NCBI GenBank assembly: GCA_902489955.1
Contig: CABUBY010000033.1
Location: 1-15,519 of the forward strand
DNA: 15,519 nt
Source: an uncultured Collinsella sp.
GTDB taxonomy: Bacteria; Actinomycetota; Coriobacteriia; Coriobacteriales; Coriobacteriaceae
Direction of reading: 5' to 3'
The notes below the pieces were generated by a model, which was not told the origin of the DNA, ran no database searches, and saw only the letters and a program-made list of their open reading frames with translations. Of this stretch, positions 7,129 through 13,298 are shown in pieces. The first letter of the stretch is position 1. The number at the start of each line of letters is the position of its first letter. The position numbers were made by a program, and so were the translations under genes.

Positions 7129-8211
7129 TTGAAGAAAAGCAATCTGGGCTATGTGCTAGTGCTGATCGCCGCGCTTATGTGGGGCACCATCGGAATCTTT
7201 GTTAACGGAATATCGGCCCTGGGTGTTTCGTCTCAGAGCATGGCGGCCTTTCGCCTGTTGTCGGGTGCTGTCTTAATGGCTCCGGTCTTGGCATTTATGG
7301 GTTGTCAGGGAGGTGCTCGTGAGGGAAAAGCCTCGGGTGCCATGGCACTGTTCAAGGCAAGTCCTAAAGAGCTTGTTCCCTGCGCGCTTCTTGGCATTAT
7401 CGGCCTCGCCACCGCTAACACGCTTTATTACGAGTGCATGGGCGAGGTGGGCATGTCCACGGCCTCGGTGCTGCTTTACACCTCGCCGGTGTTTGGCGTC
7501 GTGCTTGGCCGCGTGCTTTATCGCGAGGACGTGACCCCCAACAAGCTCGTCGCCATCGTCTTTAACATTGTGGGTTGCGTGCTCGCGGTGACGAGCGGCG
7601 ACCTGTCCGGTTTCCATTTCTCGGCTTGGGGCGTCGTGTCGGGTGTGATCGCCGGGCTTTGCGGTGCGCTACTGGCTGTGTTTAGCCGTATGGCTACCAA
7701 GACGCTGCATCCGCTGGCGGTGACGTTTTGGGGCTTTGTCTTTGGCGGATGCTTTATGGCAGTGCTTTCGGCTCCGTGGTCCGATGTGGCCGCGGCAATG
7801 TCCCCGCAGCTCATTCTGCTGTTCGCGGGCTTTGGCTTTATTCCGACGGCTCTTGCGTACATCTTCTATATGCAGGGCCTTTCGATGGATCTTGAGACGT
7901 CGAAGGTGCCGGTCGTGGCTTCGTTTGAAACCGTTGCGACCGTTCTGGTCGGTATTGGCATCTATGCCGAGCCCGCCGGCGCGATCAAGGTCCTGGGCAT
8001 CGTGCTGGTGCTCGCGTCCATCCTGATCATGAACACTAACTTCTCCAAGCTGCGCAACAGTGCCTTTGTCGGCCATATCGTTGAGAGCATGACCTTTAAG
8101 CCCAACGCGTGGTGGACGGAGAAATCGCAGGACATGGATCTGTTCCGCGAGCGCACCGGCATCGCGCTGGAGCCCACCGTGCAGGAAAGCCCCTGGTACT
8201 TCGTGCGATAG
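7129..8211 (+). CDS. EamA/DMT-superfamily transporter
   Basis: A 360-residue inner-membrane protein with two EamA repeats, about ten hydrophobic helices, of the drug/metabolite transporter superfamily (exporters or importers of amino acids, nucleobases and other metabolites). The first repeat opens GYVLVLIAALMWGTIGIFVNGI and the second near VVSGVIAGLCGALLAVFSR. I chose the TTG at 7129 because CGAGGAGG ends 5 bases before it; the in-frame GTG at 7093 has no ribosome binding site and starts directly after the operator. A hydrophilic tail of about 50 residues (from FSKLRNSAF to SPWYFVR) extends beyond the last helix and is unusual for the family. It sits between deglycase 1 and the PTS genes and shares an operator motif with the PTS operon, so it may move a product of the pathway, such as the freed amino acid (inference). 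Confidence 0.85.
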   Translation: MKKSNLGYVLVLIAALMWGTIGIFVNGISALGVSSQSMAAFRLLSGAVLMAPVLAFMGCQGGAREGKASGAMALFKASPKELVPCALLGIIGLATANTLYYECMGEVGMSTASVLLYTSPVFGVVLGRVLYREDVTPNKLVAIVFNIVGCVLAVTSGDLSGFHFSAWGVVSGVIAGLCGALLAVFSRMATKTLHPLAVTFWGFVFGGCFMAVLSAPWSDVAAAMSPQLILLFAGFGFIPTALAYIFYMQGLSMDLETSKVPVVASFETVATVLVGIGIYAEPAGAIKVLGIVLVLASILIMNTNFSKLRNSAFVGHIVESMTFKPNAWWTEKSQDMDLFRERTGIALEPTVQESPWYFVR

Positions 8212-8289
8212 GGGATGAGTGGGGCGCTTGATCGGGCACCGCCAAGCCAGCGCCGACCTACCCAGCCCCAACGTTTCAAGTACGTTAAA

Positions 8290-8323
8290 CCCGTCAACGG
8301 TCGATTTTCACCCGCGAACGGTC
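8290..8323 (+). promoter_or_regulatory. Direct repeat upstream of the PTS operon
   Basis: CCCGTCAACGGTC (8290-8302) and CCCGCGAACGGTC (8311-8323) match at 11 of 13 bases. Their start points are 21 bp apart, about two helical turns, about 90 bases before the EIIA start. The spacing suits a pair of sites on one DNA face, possibly for an activator or catabolite control protein. The binder is unknown. Confidence 0.4.
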
Positions 8324-8348
8324 TTTATACTAATTAGCAATATAAGCA

Positions 8349-8377
8349 ACGTATAAGACGTTATAATGACCATAACG
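8349..8377 (+). promoter_or_regulatory. Operator-like motif and probable -10 of the PTS operon
   Basis: ACGTATAAGACGT (8349-8361) is an ACGT-N5-ACGT form of the AYGTATAWRACGW motif. It is followed at once by TATAAT (8362-8367), a perfect -10 sequence, and then GACCATAACG. No good -35 is seen. A repressor on the motif would block the promoter. The AGGAGGAGG ribosome binding site lies just downstream. Confidence 0.6.
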
Positions 8378-8393
8378 AAAAGGAGGAGGCAAG

Positions 8394-8840
8394 ATGAATC
8401 AGATCATTCTCGCATCTCATGGCGGCCTGGCCGCAGGCGCCAAAGACACGCTCGAGATGGTTCTCGGCGACGTGTCGAACGTCCACGTCGTGTCGCTTGC
8501 TCGTGACGACAAGGAGCCCATCACCAACAAGGTGGACGCCATGATCGCCACGTTCAACGCGGACGACACCGTCTATGTGCTGACCGATATGCTCGGCAGC
8601 TCGGTCAACAACAGCATGGTCGAGCTTTCCAAGAACGGCACGAAGTTCACGGTTGTCAGCGGTTTCAACATCCCGCTGGCGCTCACGCTCGCTATGAGCC
8701 CCGTCCCCGTCAAGGGCGCCGAGCTCGCGGCCCTCATCAACGAGGCCCGCACCGGTCGAGGCCGCCGCGGCCCCCGCCAAGAAGGCCACGGCGTCCCGTC
8801 ACAGCTCCGGTCCCGCCAAGATCGTCCTCGCACGTCTTGA
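8394..8840 (+). CDS. PTS mannose-family EIIA, frameshifted away from its EIIB partner
   Basis: The EIIA domain of a mannose/fructose/sorbose-family phosphotransferase system accepts phosphate from HPr and passes it to EIIB. Residues 1-118 form a normal EIIA fold: MNQIILASHGGLAAGA with the phosphorylated His at position 9, then DDTVYVLTDMLGSSVNNSM and SGFNIPLALTLA. AGGAGGAGG precedes the ATG. After residue ~118 this frame turns into an Arg/Gly-rich stretch (TGRGRRGPRQEG) ending at TGA 8838-8840, unlike any PTS protein. In the next frame, from about 8749, the sequence reads as an Ala/Pro/Lys linker (APVEAAAAPAKKA) leading straight into EIIB, as in fused EIIAB proteins such as ManX. The normal product was probably one ~300-residue EIIAB protein; the unit 8394-9294 is one base longer than a whole number of codons. 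Confidence 0.85.
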   Translation: MNQIILASHGGLAAGAKDTLEMVLGDVSNVHVVSLARDDKEPITNKVDAMIATFNADDTVYVLTDMLGSSVNNSMVELSKNGTKFTVVSGFNIPLALTLAMSPVPVKGAELAALINEARTGRGRRGPRQEGHGVPSQLRSRQDRPRTS

Positions 8841-9294
8841 CTACCGTCTGCTGCACGGCCAGGTCGTCTTTACCTGGACCACCAAGGTTCAGGCCGAGCG
8901 CATCATCGTCGTCGACAACGCTGCCGCCAACGATGACATCAAGAAGGGCGCTCTCAAGCTGGCCAAGCCCCAGGGCGTGCGCCTGAACGTCTTCACCGTC
9001 GAGCGTGCCCTCGCCAAGATGGACAAGCTCAACACCCTCGGCGAGCGCGTCATGTTCGTCTTTGGCAACACTGCCGAGATGCTGCAGTTCTGCCAGGGCT
9101 ACAAGCTCGACGCCATCAACCTGGGCGCCACCGCCAACCACGACGGTGCCGATCAGGTCGGCGGCAAGGACAGCTCCGTCTTTCTCGACGCCACCCAGAA
9201 GGCCGACGTCAATCAGCTGCTCGACATGGGCATCAAGCTCTATGTTCAGCAGACCCCTACGTATCAGAGCGTCGACATCGACGCCAAGCTGTAA
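8743..9294 (+). pseudogene. PTS mannose-family EIIB domain, out of frame with EIIA
   Basis: This frame encodes the linker and a complete EIIB domain that transfers phosphate from EIIA to the incoming sugar: KIVLARLDYRLLHGQVVFTW with the phosphorylated His at codon 8854-8856, ERIIVVDNAAANDDIKKGAL, GERVMFVFGNTAEMLQ and the ending SVDIDAKL. Between 8740 and 8977 there is no ATG, GTG or TTG in this frame; the first is a GTG at 8977, downstream of the catalytic histidine. As written, EIIB cannot be made separately in active form. The domain shows no other damage and keeps the highly biased codon use of its neighbours, so the shift is very recent, a sequencing error, or bypassed by recoding. EIIC follows after 36 bases. 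Confidence 0.82.
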
Positions 9295-9330
9295 TCAACC
9301 AGGCTTTTGCCTGACTGAAAGGAGAAGGGT

Positions 9331-10125
9331 ATGAATACGTTCATCAGTGCGGTGCTCGTCGGCCTCGTCGGCGTGTTCTGCATGTGGGACTCCCGCCTGC
9401 TCGGTCGTCTTAACTTCGAGCAGCCCCTCGTTGGCGCTACGCTCGTCGGTCTGCTGCTGGGCGATGTGCCCACCGGCCTTGCCGTCGGTGCCGCCGTCGA
9501 GCTCGTGTCCATGGGCCTGGTGCAGGTCGGCGCCGCCGTTCCGCCCGATATGGTCCTGGGCGGCATCGTGGCCGCTGCCTTTGCGTGCCTGACCGATGCT
9601 TCCGCCGAGACCGCCATGACGATCGCCATCCCGGTTGCCGTCCTGGGTCAGCTTCTCGGCATCGTGTTCCGTTCCATCATCGCCGCCCTCACCCATGTGG
9701 CAGATAGCGCGATCGATAACGGAAAGTTCAAGACCGCCTACCGTATGCACATCTGCGCCGGCTCCGGTCTGTACGCCGTCATGTACTTCCTGCCGATCTT
9801 CCTCGCCGTTTTTGTTGGCACCGACCTGGTTCAGGCCATCGTCAACATGGTTCCCGAGTGGCTGTCCACTGGTCTTAACGTTTCGACCAAGATCATGACC
9901 GCCTACGGCTTGGCCCTGCTGCTCACCATGATGATCAAGAAGGGTATGACTCCGTTCCTGTTCATCGGTTTCCTGCTCGCCGCTTACCTCAACCTGTCCG
10001 TCATCGCGGTCGCTCTGATCGGTGTGTGCCTGGCTGTCGTCTTCATGGGCTTCAAGTTCAACGGTTCCCATGCAGCCGCCGGTGTCGATTCCGACTACGA
10101 TCCGCTCGAAGACGACGAAGACTAA
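9331..10125 (+). CDS. PTS mannose-family EIIC (membrane channel subunit)
   Basis: A 264-residue membrane protein of the EIIC-sorbose/mannose family, which forms the sugar-translocating pore with EIID. It opens MNTFISAVLVGLVGVFCMWD and has the family-typical QPLVGATLVGLLLGD and long hydrophobic segments through GFLLAAYLNLSVIAVALIGV. It ends in an acidic tail (DYDPLEDDED). GGAGAAGG precedes the ATG at 9331. The ribosome binding site of EIID (AAGGAGG) overlaps and directly follows the EIIC stop, so the two are translated from one message. The broader context (two deglycases) suggests the substrate is a glycated amino acid rather than mannose; the EIIC sequence alone does not tell. Confidence 0.92.
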   Translation: MNTFISAVLVGLVGVFCMWDSRLLGRLNFEQPLVGATLVGLLLGDVPTGLAVGAAVELVSMGLVQVGAAVPPDMVLGGIVAAAFACLTDASAETAMTIAIPVAVLGQLLGIVFRSIIAALTHVADSAIDNGKFKTAYRMHICAGSGLYAVMYFLPIFLAVFVGTDLVQAIVNMVPEWLSTGLNVSTKIMTAYGLALLLTMMIKKGMTPFLFIGFLLAAYLNLSVIAVALIGVCLAVVFMGFKFNGSHAAAGVDSDYDPLEDDED

Positions 10126-10138
10126 GGAGGAACACACT

Positions 10139-10972
10139 ATGGCAACCGCAACCAAGGACGTGTCCCTGAACAAGAAGGTCAGCCAGTTCTTCTGGCGCTC
10201 CTGGGCCATCCAGGCCTCTTGGAACTACGAGCGTCAGATGAACATGGGCTTCCTCTACGGCATGGTTCCCACGCTCGATCGCCTCTATCCGGACGAGTCC
10301 GACCCCAAGCAGCTCGCTGCTAAGAAAGAGGCTTACCACCGTCACATGGCGTTCTACAACTGCACCCCGCAGACGAGCGCCTTTATCCTGGGCCTCACCG
10401 CCTCCATGGAGGAGGAGTACGCCAAGGATCCCGAGAACTTCGATCCCGATTCGATCAACGCGGTCAAGACCTCCCTCATGGGTCCGCTTTCCGGCATCGG
10501 TGACTCCTTCTTCCAGGGCACCATCCGCGTTATCGCCTTTGGCCTGGGCGTTCAGCTGGCTCAGCAGGGCTCCATCATGGGCCCGATCCTGGCCATGCTC
10601 ATCTCCATCGTCCCCTCTGTGCTGATCACCTGGTTCGCCGCCAAGATGGGCTATCAGGGCGGCCACGAGTACCTGAGCAAGCTTCAGGGCGGCGACCTCA
10701 TGGAGAAGCTCATGTATGTCTGCGGCATCGTGGGTCTTATGTCCGTGGGCGGCATGATCGCCACGCTGATCGGCGCCACCACCCCGCTGCAGTTCGCTGA
10801 GGGCACCGTCGTTATCCAGGACATCCTGGACGGCATGATGCCCCAGATGATCTCCCTTGGCCTCACCGGCCTTATGTACTGGCTCATCAAGAAGAACGTC
10901 AACACCGGTTGGCTTCTCGTGATCGCCATCGTGGGCGGCATCGCCCTCTCCGCGGCCGGCATTCTGGCCTAG
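10139..10972 (+). CDS. PTS mannose-family EIID (membrane subunit)
   Basis: A 277-residue EIID subunit that pairs with EIIC in mannose-family PTS transporters. Signatures: FFWRSWAIQASWNYERQMNMGF (18-39), AYHRHMAFYNCTPQTSAFILG, the MEEEYA stretch, LMGPLSGIGDSFFQGT (a family hallmark), and hydrophobic helices to the C-terminus. The ATG at 10139 follows AAGGAGG by 6 bases and 13 bases after the EIIC stop; an in-frame ATG at 10022 lies inside the EIIC gene without a ribosome binding site and is rejected. It is the last PTS gene; a hairpin and a REP-like element separate it from the second deglycase gene. Confidence 0.93.
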   Translation: MATATKDVSLNKKVSQFFWRSWAIQASWNYERQMNMGFLYGMVPTLDRLYPDESDPKQLAAKKEAYHRHMAFYNCTPQTSAFILGLTASMEEEYAKDPENFDPDSINAVKTSLMGPLSGIGDSFFQGTIRVIAFGLGVQLAQQGSIMGPILAMLISIVPSVLITWFAAKMGYQGGHEYLSKLQGGDLMEKLMYVCGIVGLMSVGGMIATLIGATTPLQFAEGTVVIQDILDGMMPQMISLGLTGLMYWLIKKNVNTGWLLVIAIVGGIALSAAGILA

Positions 10973-11006
10973 TCGCGACCAAGCGCCTAACCGCTTTCCC
11001 CCGGGG

Positions 11007-11037
11007 GCCTGCCTGGCATCCCATACCCCAGGCAGGC
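11007..11037 (+). terminator. Stem-loop between EIID and deglycase 2
   Basis: GCCTGCCTGG (11007-11016) pairs perfectly with CCAGGCAGGC (11028-11037) around an 11-nt loop, 34 bases after the EIID stop. Only TT follows, so it may end transcription partly or protect the PTS message from 3' decay. Confidence 0.5.
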
Positions 11038-11050
11038 TTCCATCCCCAAA

Positions 11051-11081
11051 ATGCGACAATGGGACAGTCCCCTTGTCGCAT
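11051..11081. repeat. REP-like palindrome
   Basis: ATGCGACAA (11051-11059) and TTGTCGCAT (11073-11081) form a perfect 9-bp stem. After one T/C mismatch, GGGAC-A-GTCCC (11061-11071) continues the pairing, so nearly all 31 bases are self-complementary. GGGAC..GTCCC cores with short flanking arms are typical of REP elements tied to RAYT transposases in many bacteria. No such transposase is in the window. Confidence 0.65.
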
Positions 11082-11171
11082 CCTCAACGGACCGGCGACT
11101 CGGTCCAAACCACGGTAACCCTGCGAGCGCCCGGCAATGTGGCGCCGCAAAAATCGAAAGGAATGTGTCAG

Positions 11172-12155
11172 ATGTACGAGATCGACCTTAACCTCCCTAA
11201 GCAGATCGTCGCTGACGTCCTGTCCAACCACGAGATCCACAGTGTCGCCTTCGTCGGCTGCGGTGCTTCCATGTCCGACCTGTACCCCGCCAAGTACTTC
11301 CTGGCCAACAACACGGACAAGCTGAACGTTCAGATCTTCACCGCTAACGAGTTCAACTACGACACGCCTTCCTGGGTCAACGAGCACACCTTCGTGATCA
11401 CCTGCTCCCTCGGTGGCTCCACGCCCGAGACCGTCGAGGCCAACAAGACCGCCAAGAAGCACAACTGCCCGGTCGTCTCCCTCACCAACAAGGCTGGCTC
11501 CGCTCTGACCGTCGACGCTGACTACGTCATCGTTCACGGCTTCCACGCCAACTTCGCTGCCAAGTGCGAGAAGCCCGGCTATGCCATCGCTCTTGCTCTC
11601 GAGATCCTTCAGCAGACCGAGGGCTATGACAAGTACGACGACATGATTACCGGCCTCACCAACGTCTTCGATCTCTGCGAGAACGCTGCTCAGTCCTGCA
11701 AGAAGCTCGCCAAGAAGTTCGCTGAGGACTTCAAGGACGACAAGATGATTTACTTCATGGCCTCTGGTGCCTCCGAGAAGATGGCTTACTCTCACGCCGC
11801 CTTCCTGTTCACCGAGATGCAGTGGATCGACGCCGCCGCCTACAACACCGGCGAGTACTTCCACGGCCCGTTCGAGGTTTCCACCGAGGGTAAGCCCTAC
11901 GTCTTCTTCATGTCCGATGGCGCTACCCGTCCGATGGACGCCCGCGCCCTCACCTTCCTTGAGCGCATGGGCGCCAAGGTCGCTCTGATCGACTCCAAGG
12001 ACTACGGCCTGGCTGACGCCGTGCCCGCGAGCGTCGTCACCTACTTCAACCCGCTGCTGCACCTCGCCGTTATGCGCGAGTACGGCAACCAGATCGCCGA
12101 GGCCCGTCAGCATCCGCTGACCATGCGTCGCTACATGTGGAAGCTTTCCTACTAA
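11172..12155 (+). CDS. SIS-domain phosphosugar deglycase 2 (FraB/GfrF-like)
   Basis: A 327-residue double-SIS protein, a paralogue of the gene at 5905, likely splitting a 6-phosphorylated glycated amino acid into hexose 6-phosphate and amino acid. E215 (FTEMQWID) and H231 (EYFHGPFE) are 16 residues apart and match the catalytic pair I recall for FraB; the ending EARQHPLTMRRYMWKLSY is very like FraB/GfrF proteins. HSVAFVGCGASMSDLYPAKYF and CSLGGSTPETVEA are the first phosphosugar-binding segments. I chose the ATG at 11172: AAAGGA ends about 10 bases before it. The in-frame ATG at 11163 is too close to the ribosome binding site. Codon choice is the most biased of the window (AAC, AAG, GAG, GTC, many GCT), pointing to high expression. 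A strong terminator follows. It could be co-transcribed with the PTS genes or have its own unseen promoter. Confidence 0.83.
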   Translation: MYEIDLNLPKQIVADVLSNHEIHSVAFVGCGASMSDLYPAKYFLANNTDKLNVQIFTANEFNYDTPSWVNEHTFVITCSLGGSTPETVEANKTAKKHNCPVVSLTNKAGSALTVDADYVIVHGFHANFAAKCEKPGYAIALALEILQQTEGYDKYDDMITGLTNVFDLCENAAQSCKKLAKKFAEDFKDDKMIYFMASGASEKMAYSHAAFLFTEMQWIDAAAYNTGEYFHGPFEVSTEGKPYVFFMSDGATRPMDARALTFLERMGAKVALIDSKDYGLADAVPASVVTYFNPLLHLAVMREYGNQIAEARQHPLTMRRYMWKLSY

Positions 12156-12189
12156 TCACAAGTAAGTAGACCTTACGGGTTGATTGAGA

Positions 12190-12221
12190 GGGGATGGGGT
12201 TTGCGCCCCATCCCCTTTTTT
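12190..12221 (+). terminator. Rho-independent terminator after deglycase 2
   Basis: GGGGATGGGG (12190-12199) pairs with CCCCATCCCC (12206-12215) around a 6-nt loop and is followed by six T residues (12216-12221). This is the clearest terminator in the window and marks the end of the PTS-deglycase unit. Confidence 0.93.
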
Positions 12222-12265
12222 GCTCTGGGGAGGGCGTGTCTGTCGCGTCGCAAATCCCAGATAAA

Positions 12266-12300
12266 ACCTACCAAAATAAACCTGTCCCTTTTTGGCAGGT
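12266..12300 (+). repeat. Dispersed hairpin repeat, copy B
   Basis: ACCTACCA (12266-12273) and TGGCAGGT (12293-12300) form the stem; the interior reads AAATAAACCTGTCCCTTTT. It is the best match to copy A (inverted) and shares the preceding CCCAGATAAA with copy C. The ribosome binding site GGGAGG of the HAD gene starts at the base directly after the right arm, so folding of the hairpin could affect translation. Confidence 0.7.
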
Positions 12301-12314
12301 GGGAGGAGATGCGT

Positions 12315-12944
12315 ATGATCAAGGCAGTGCTGTTTGACATGGACGGCGTGCTGGTCGATACCGAGTGGTTCTACAACCGTCGTCGCGTGGCGTTTATGGA
12401 AGAGAAGGGCTTTCACTTTGACGAGATCCCCGATCTTTCGGGGTCTAACGAGCCCGCCATTTGGAAGTCGCTGGTACCTGACGATGTTGAGCTGCGCGAG
12501 CGCCTGCGCGTGGAGTACAAGCAGGTCTATAGCCCGGACCATCCCGTTCCGTATGCCGAGCTGCTCAACGAGCAGACGGAGCCGGTGATGCGCGCACTGC
12601 ACGAGCGCGGCGTGAAGTGTGCCATCGCGAGCTCGTCCTATCGCGAGTTGATCGACGAGCTGGTGGGGATTGCCGGTATCGCCGACGTGCTGGACTACAC
12701 CATCAGCGGTCACGAGTGCAGTGCGTTTAAGCCCGACCCCGAGATCTACCTGCGTGCCATGGAGGCGCTGGGTGTGGAGCCTACCGAGTGCCTGGTTATC
12801 GAGGACTCGCCTTTGGGCATCGAGGCTGGCAAACGTTCCGGCGCCCGCGTCCTGGCACTGCGCCCGTACGAGGGCGTCAACCTCGATCAATCGCGAGCCG
12901 ATGCCGTTATTGATAATCTGACCGACATTTTGGCCGCTTTGTAG
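12315..12944 (+). CDS. HAD-superfamily sugar-phosphate phosphatase/beta-phosphoglucomutase-like
   Basis: A 209-residue cytosolic HAD hydrolase of the beta-phosphoglucomutase-like subfamily. Motif I is FDMDGVLVDTE with D8 (nucleophile) and D10; the helical cap follows (about 16-90); motif II is S106 in IASSS; motif III is K139 in SAFKPDPEIY; motif IV is E163-D164 in VIEDSPLGIEAG. The D-x-D pair and the sequence D-G-V-L-V-D-T-E fit phosphoglucomutases and small sugar-phosphate phosphatases alike. The ATG at 12315 lies 8 bases after GGGAGG; the ATG at 12309 is too close. Codon use is ordinary, unlike the PTS genes, and a terminator separates it from them, so it may act on a side product of the pathway or be unrelated. 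Confidence 0.85.
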   Translation: MIKAVLFDMDGVLVDTEWFYNRRRVAFMEEKGFHFDEIPDLSGSNEPAIWKSLVPDDVELRERLRVEYKQVYSPDHPVPYAELLNEQTEPVMRALHERGVKCAIASSSYRELIDELVGIAGIADVLDYTISGHECSAFKPDPEIYLRAMEALGVEPTECLVIEDSPLGIEAGKRSGARVLALRPYEGVNLDQSRADAVIDNLTDILAAL

Positions 12945-13298
12945 TGTCAATCCGCCGCGAGAAGCACGGGTTCAAACGTTTTTTGCGGTGGACTGGCTCA
13001 ATTTGGTTTCGATTTTGATCCGTTTGGCTTCGATTCGGACTAAGTGAGTAGACTTTTTGGTGCAGGACGAGCACAAAGCGCATCTGCTCTAGTAAAACCG
13101 CAGGTCACAGGGGTGGCGGTTTTGGGTGTGCTCTGCAGGTCGCGTAAAGTCTACTCACTTGTAATTTGGGCCTTTGGTCGTGGGGTTGCTGGTCCCGCTT
13201 TGGTTGTCGAGAGAGGGTGAATTGAAGCGCCCCCGCACGCTCCATGCTACAATCGCGGACATACCCCACAACTACATCTGCCTTCGAAAGGAGCCTGC
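12945..13298. other. 354-base intergenic stretch holding a short tandem repeat and a long palindrome
   Basis: No credible coding region. It contains TTGCGGTGGACT (12983-12994), a fragment shared with the palindrome at 6924-7020; a diverged 21-bp tandem repeat (TTTGGTTTCGATTTTGAT at 13002-13019 and TTTGGCTTCGATTCGGA at 13023-13039); and the 119-bp nested palindrome at 13042-13160. The promoter of the following gene must lie in its last ~130 bases; CTACAAT at about 13247-13253 is a possible -10. Confidence 0.5.
13042..13160. repeat. MITE-like element with 15-bp perfect terminal inverted repeats
   Basis: AAGTGAGTAGACTTT (13042-13056) is exactly mirrored by AAAGTCTACTCACTT (13146-13160). Inside are two further nested stems: TGCA...GAGCAC (13061-13074) with GTGCTC-TGCA (13128-13137), and AAAACCGC (13094-13101) with GCGGTTTT (13116-13123). 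The whole 119 bases can fold into one long interrupted hairpin. No target-site duplication is obvious and there is no ORF inside. A related end, AAGTAAGTAGACCTT (13 of 15), lies at 12160-12174. Confidence 0.72.

Noticed and set aside
8766..8780. Programmed -1 frameshift in the EIIAB linker
   Set aside because: The change needed is +1 (or -2), so a -1 slip cannot join EIIA to EIIB; no classical heptamer is present.
9300..9313. CAGGC-TTTT-GCCTG hairpin between EIIB and EIIC
   Set aside because: Only a 5-bp stem directly before the EIIC ribosome binding site; too small to call a terminator.
10022..10138. Upstream ATG start for EIID
   Set aside because: It lies inside the EIIC gene; AAGGAGG before ATG 10139 is the clear start.
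10058..12113. Long minus-strand open frames opposite EIID and deglycase 2
   Set aside because: They mirror strongly biased codons of real genes and encode low-complexity His/Asp/Gly/Val-rich products without domains.
13042..13160. tRNA or riboswitch in the space before the YitT gene
   Set aside because: The fold is one nested hairpin with no cloverleaf, CCA end or known riboswitch core that I recognise.
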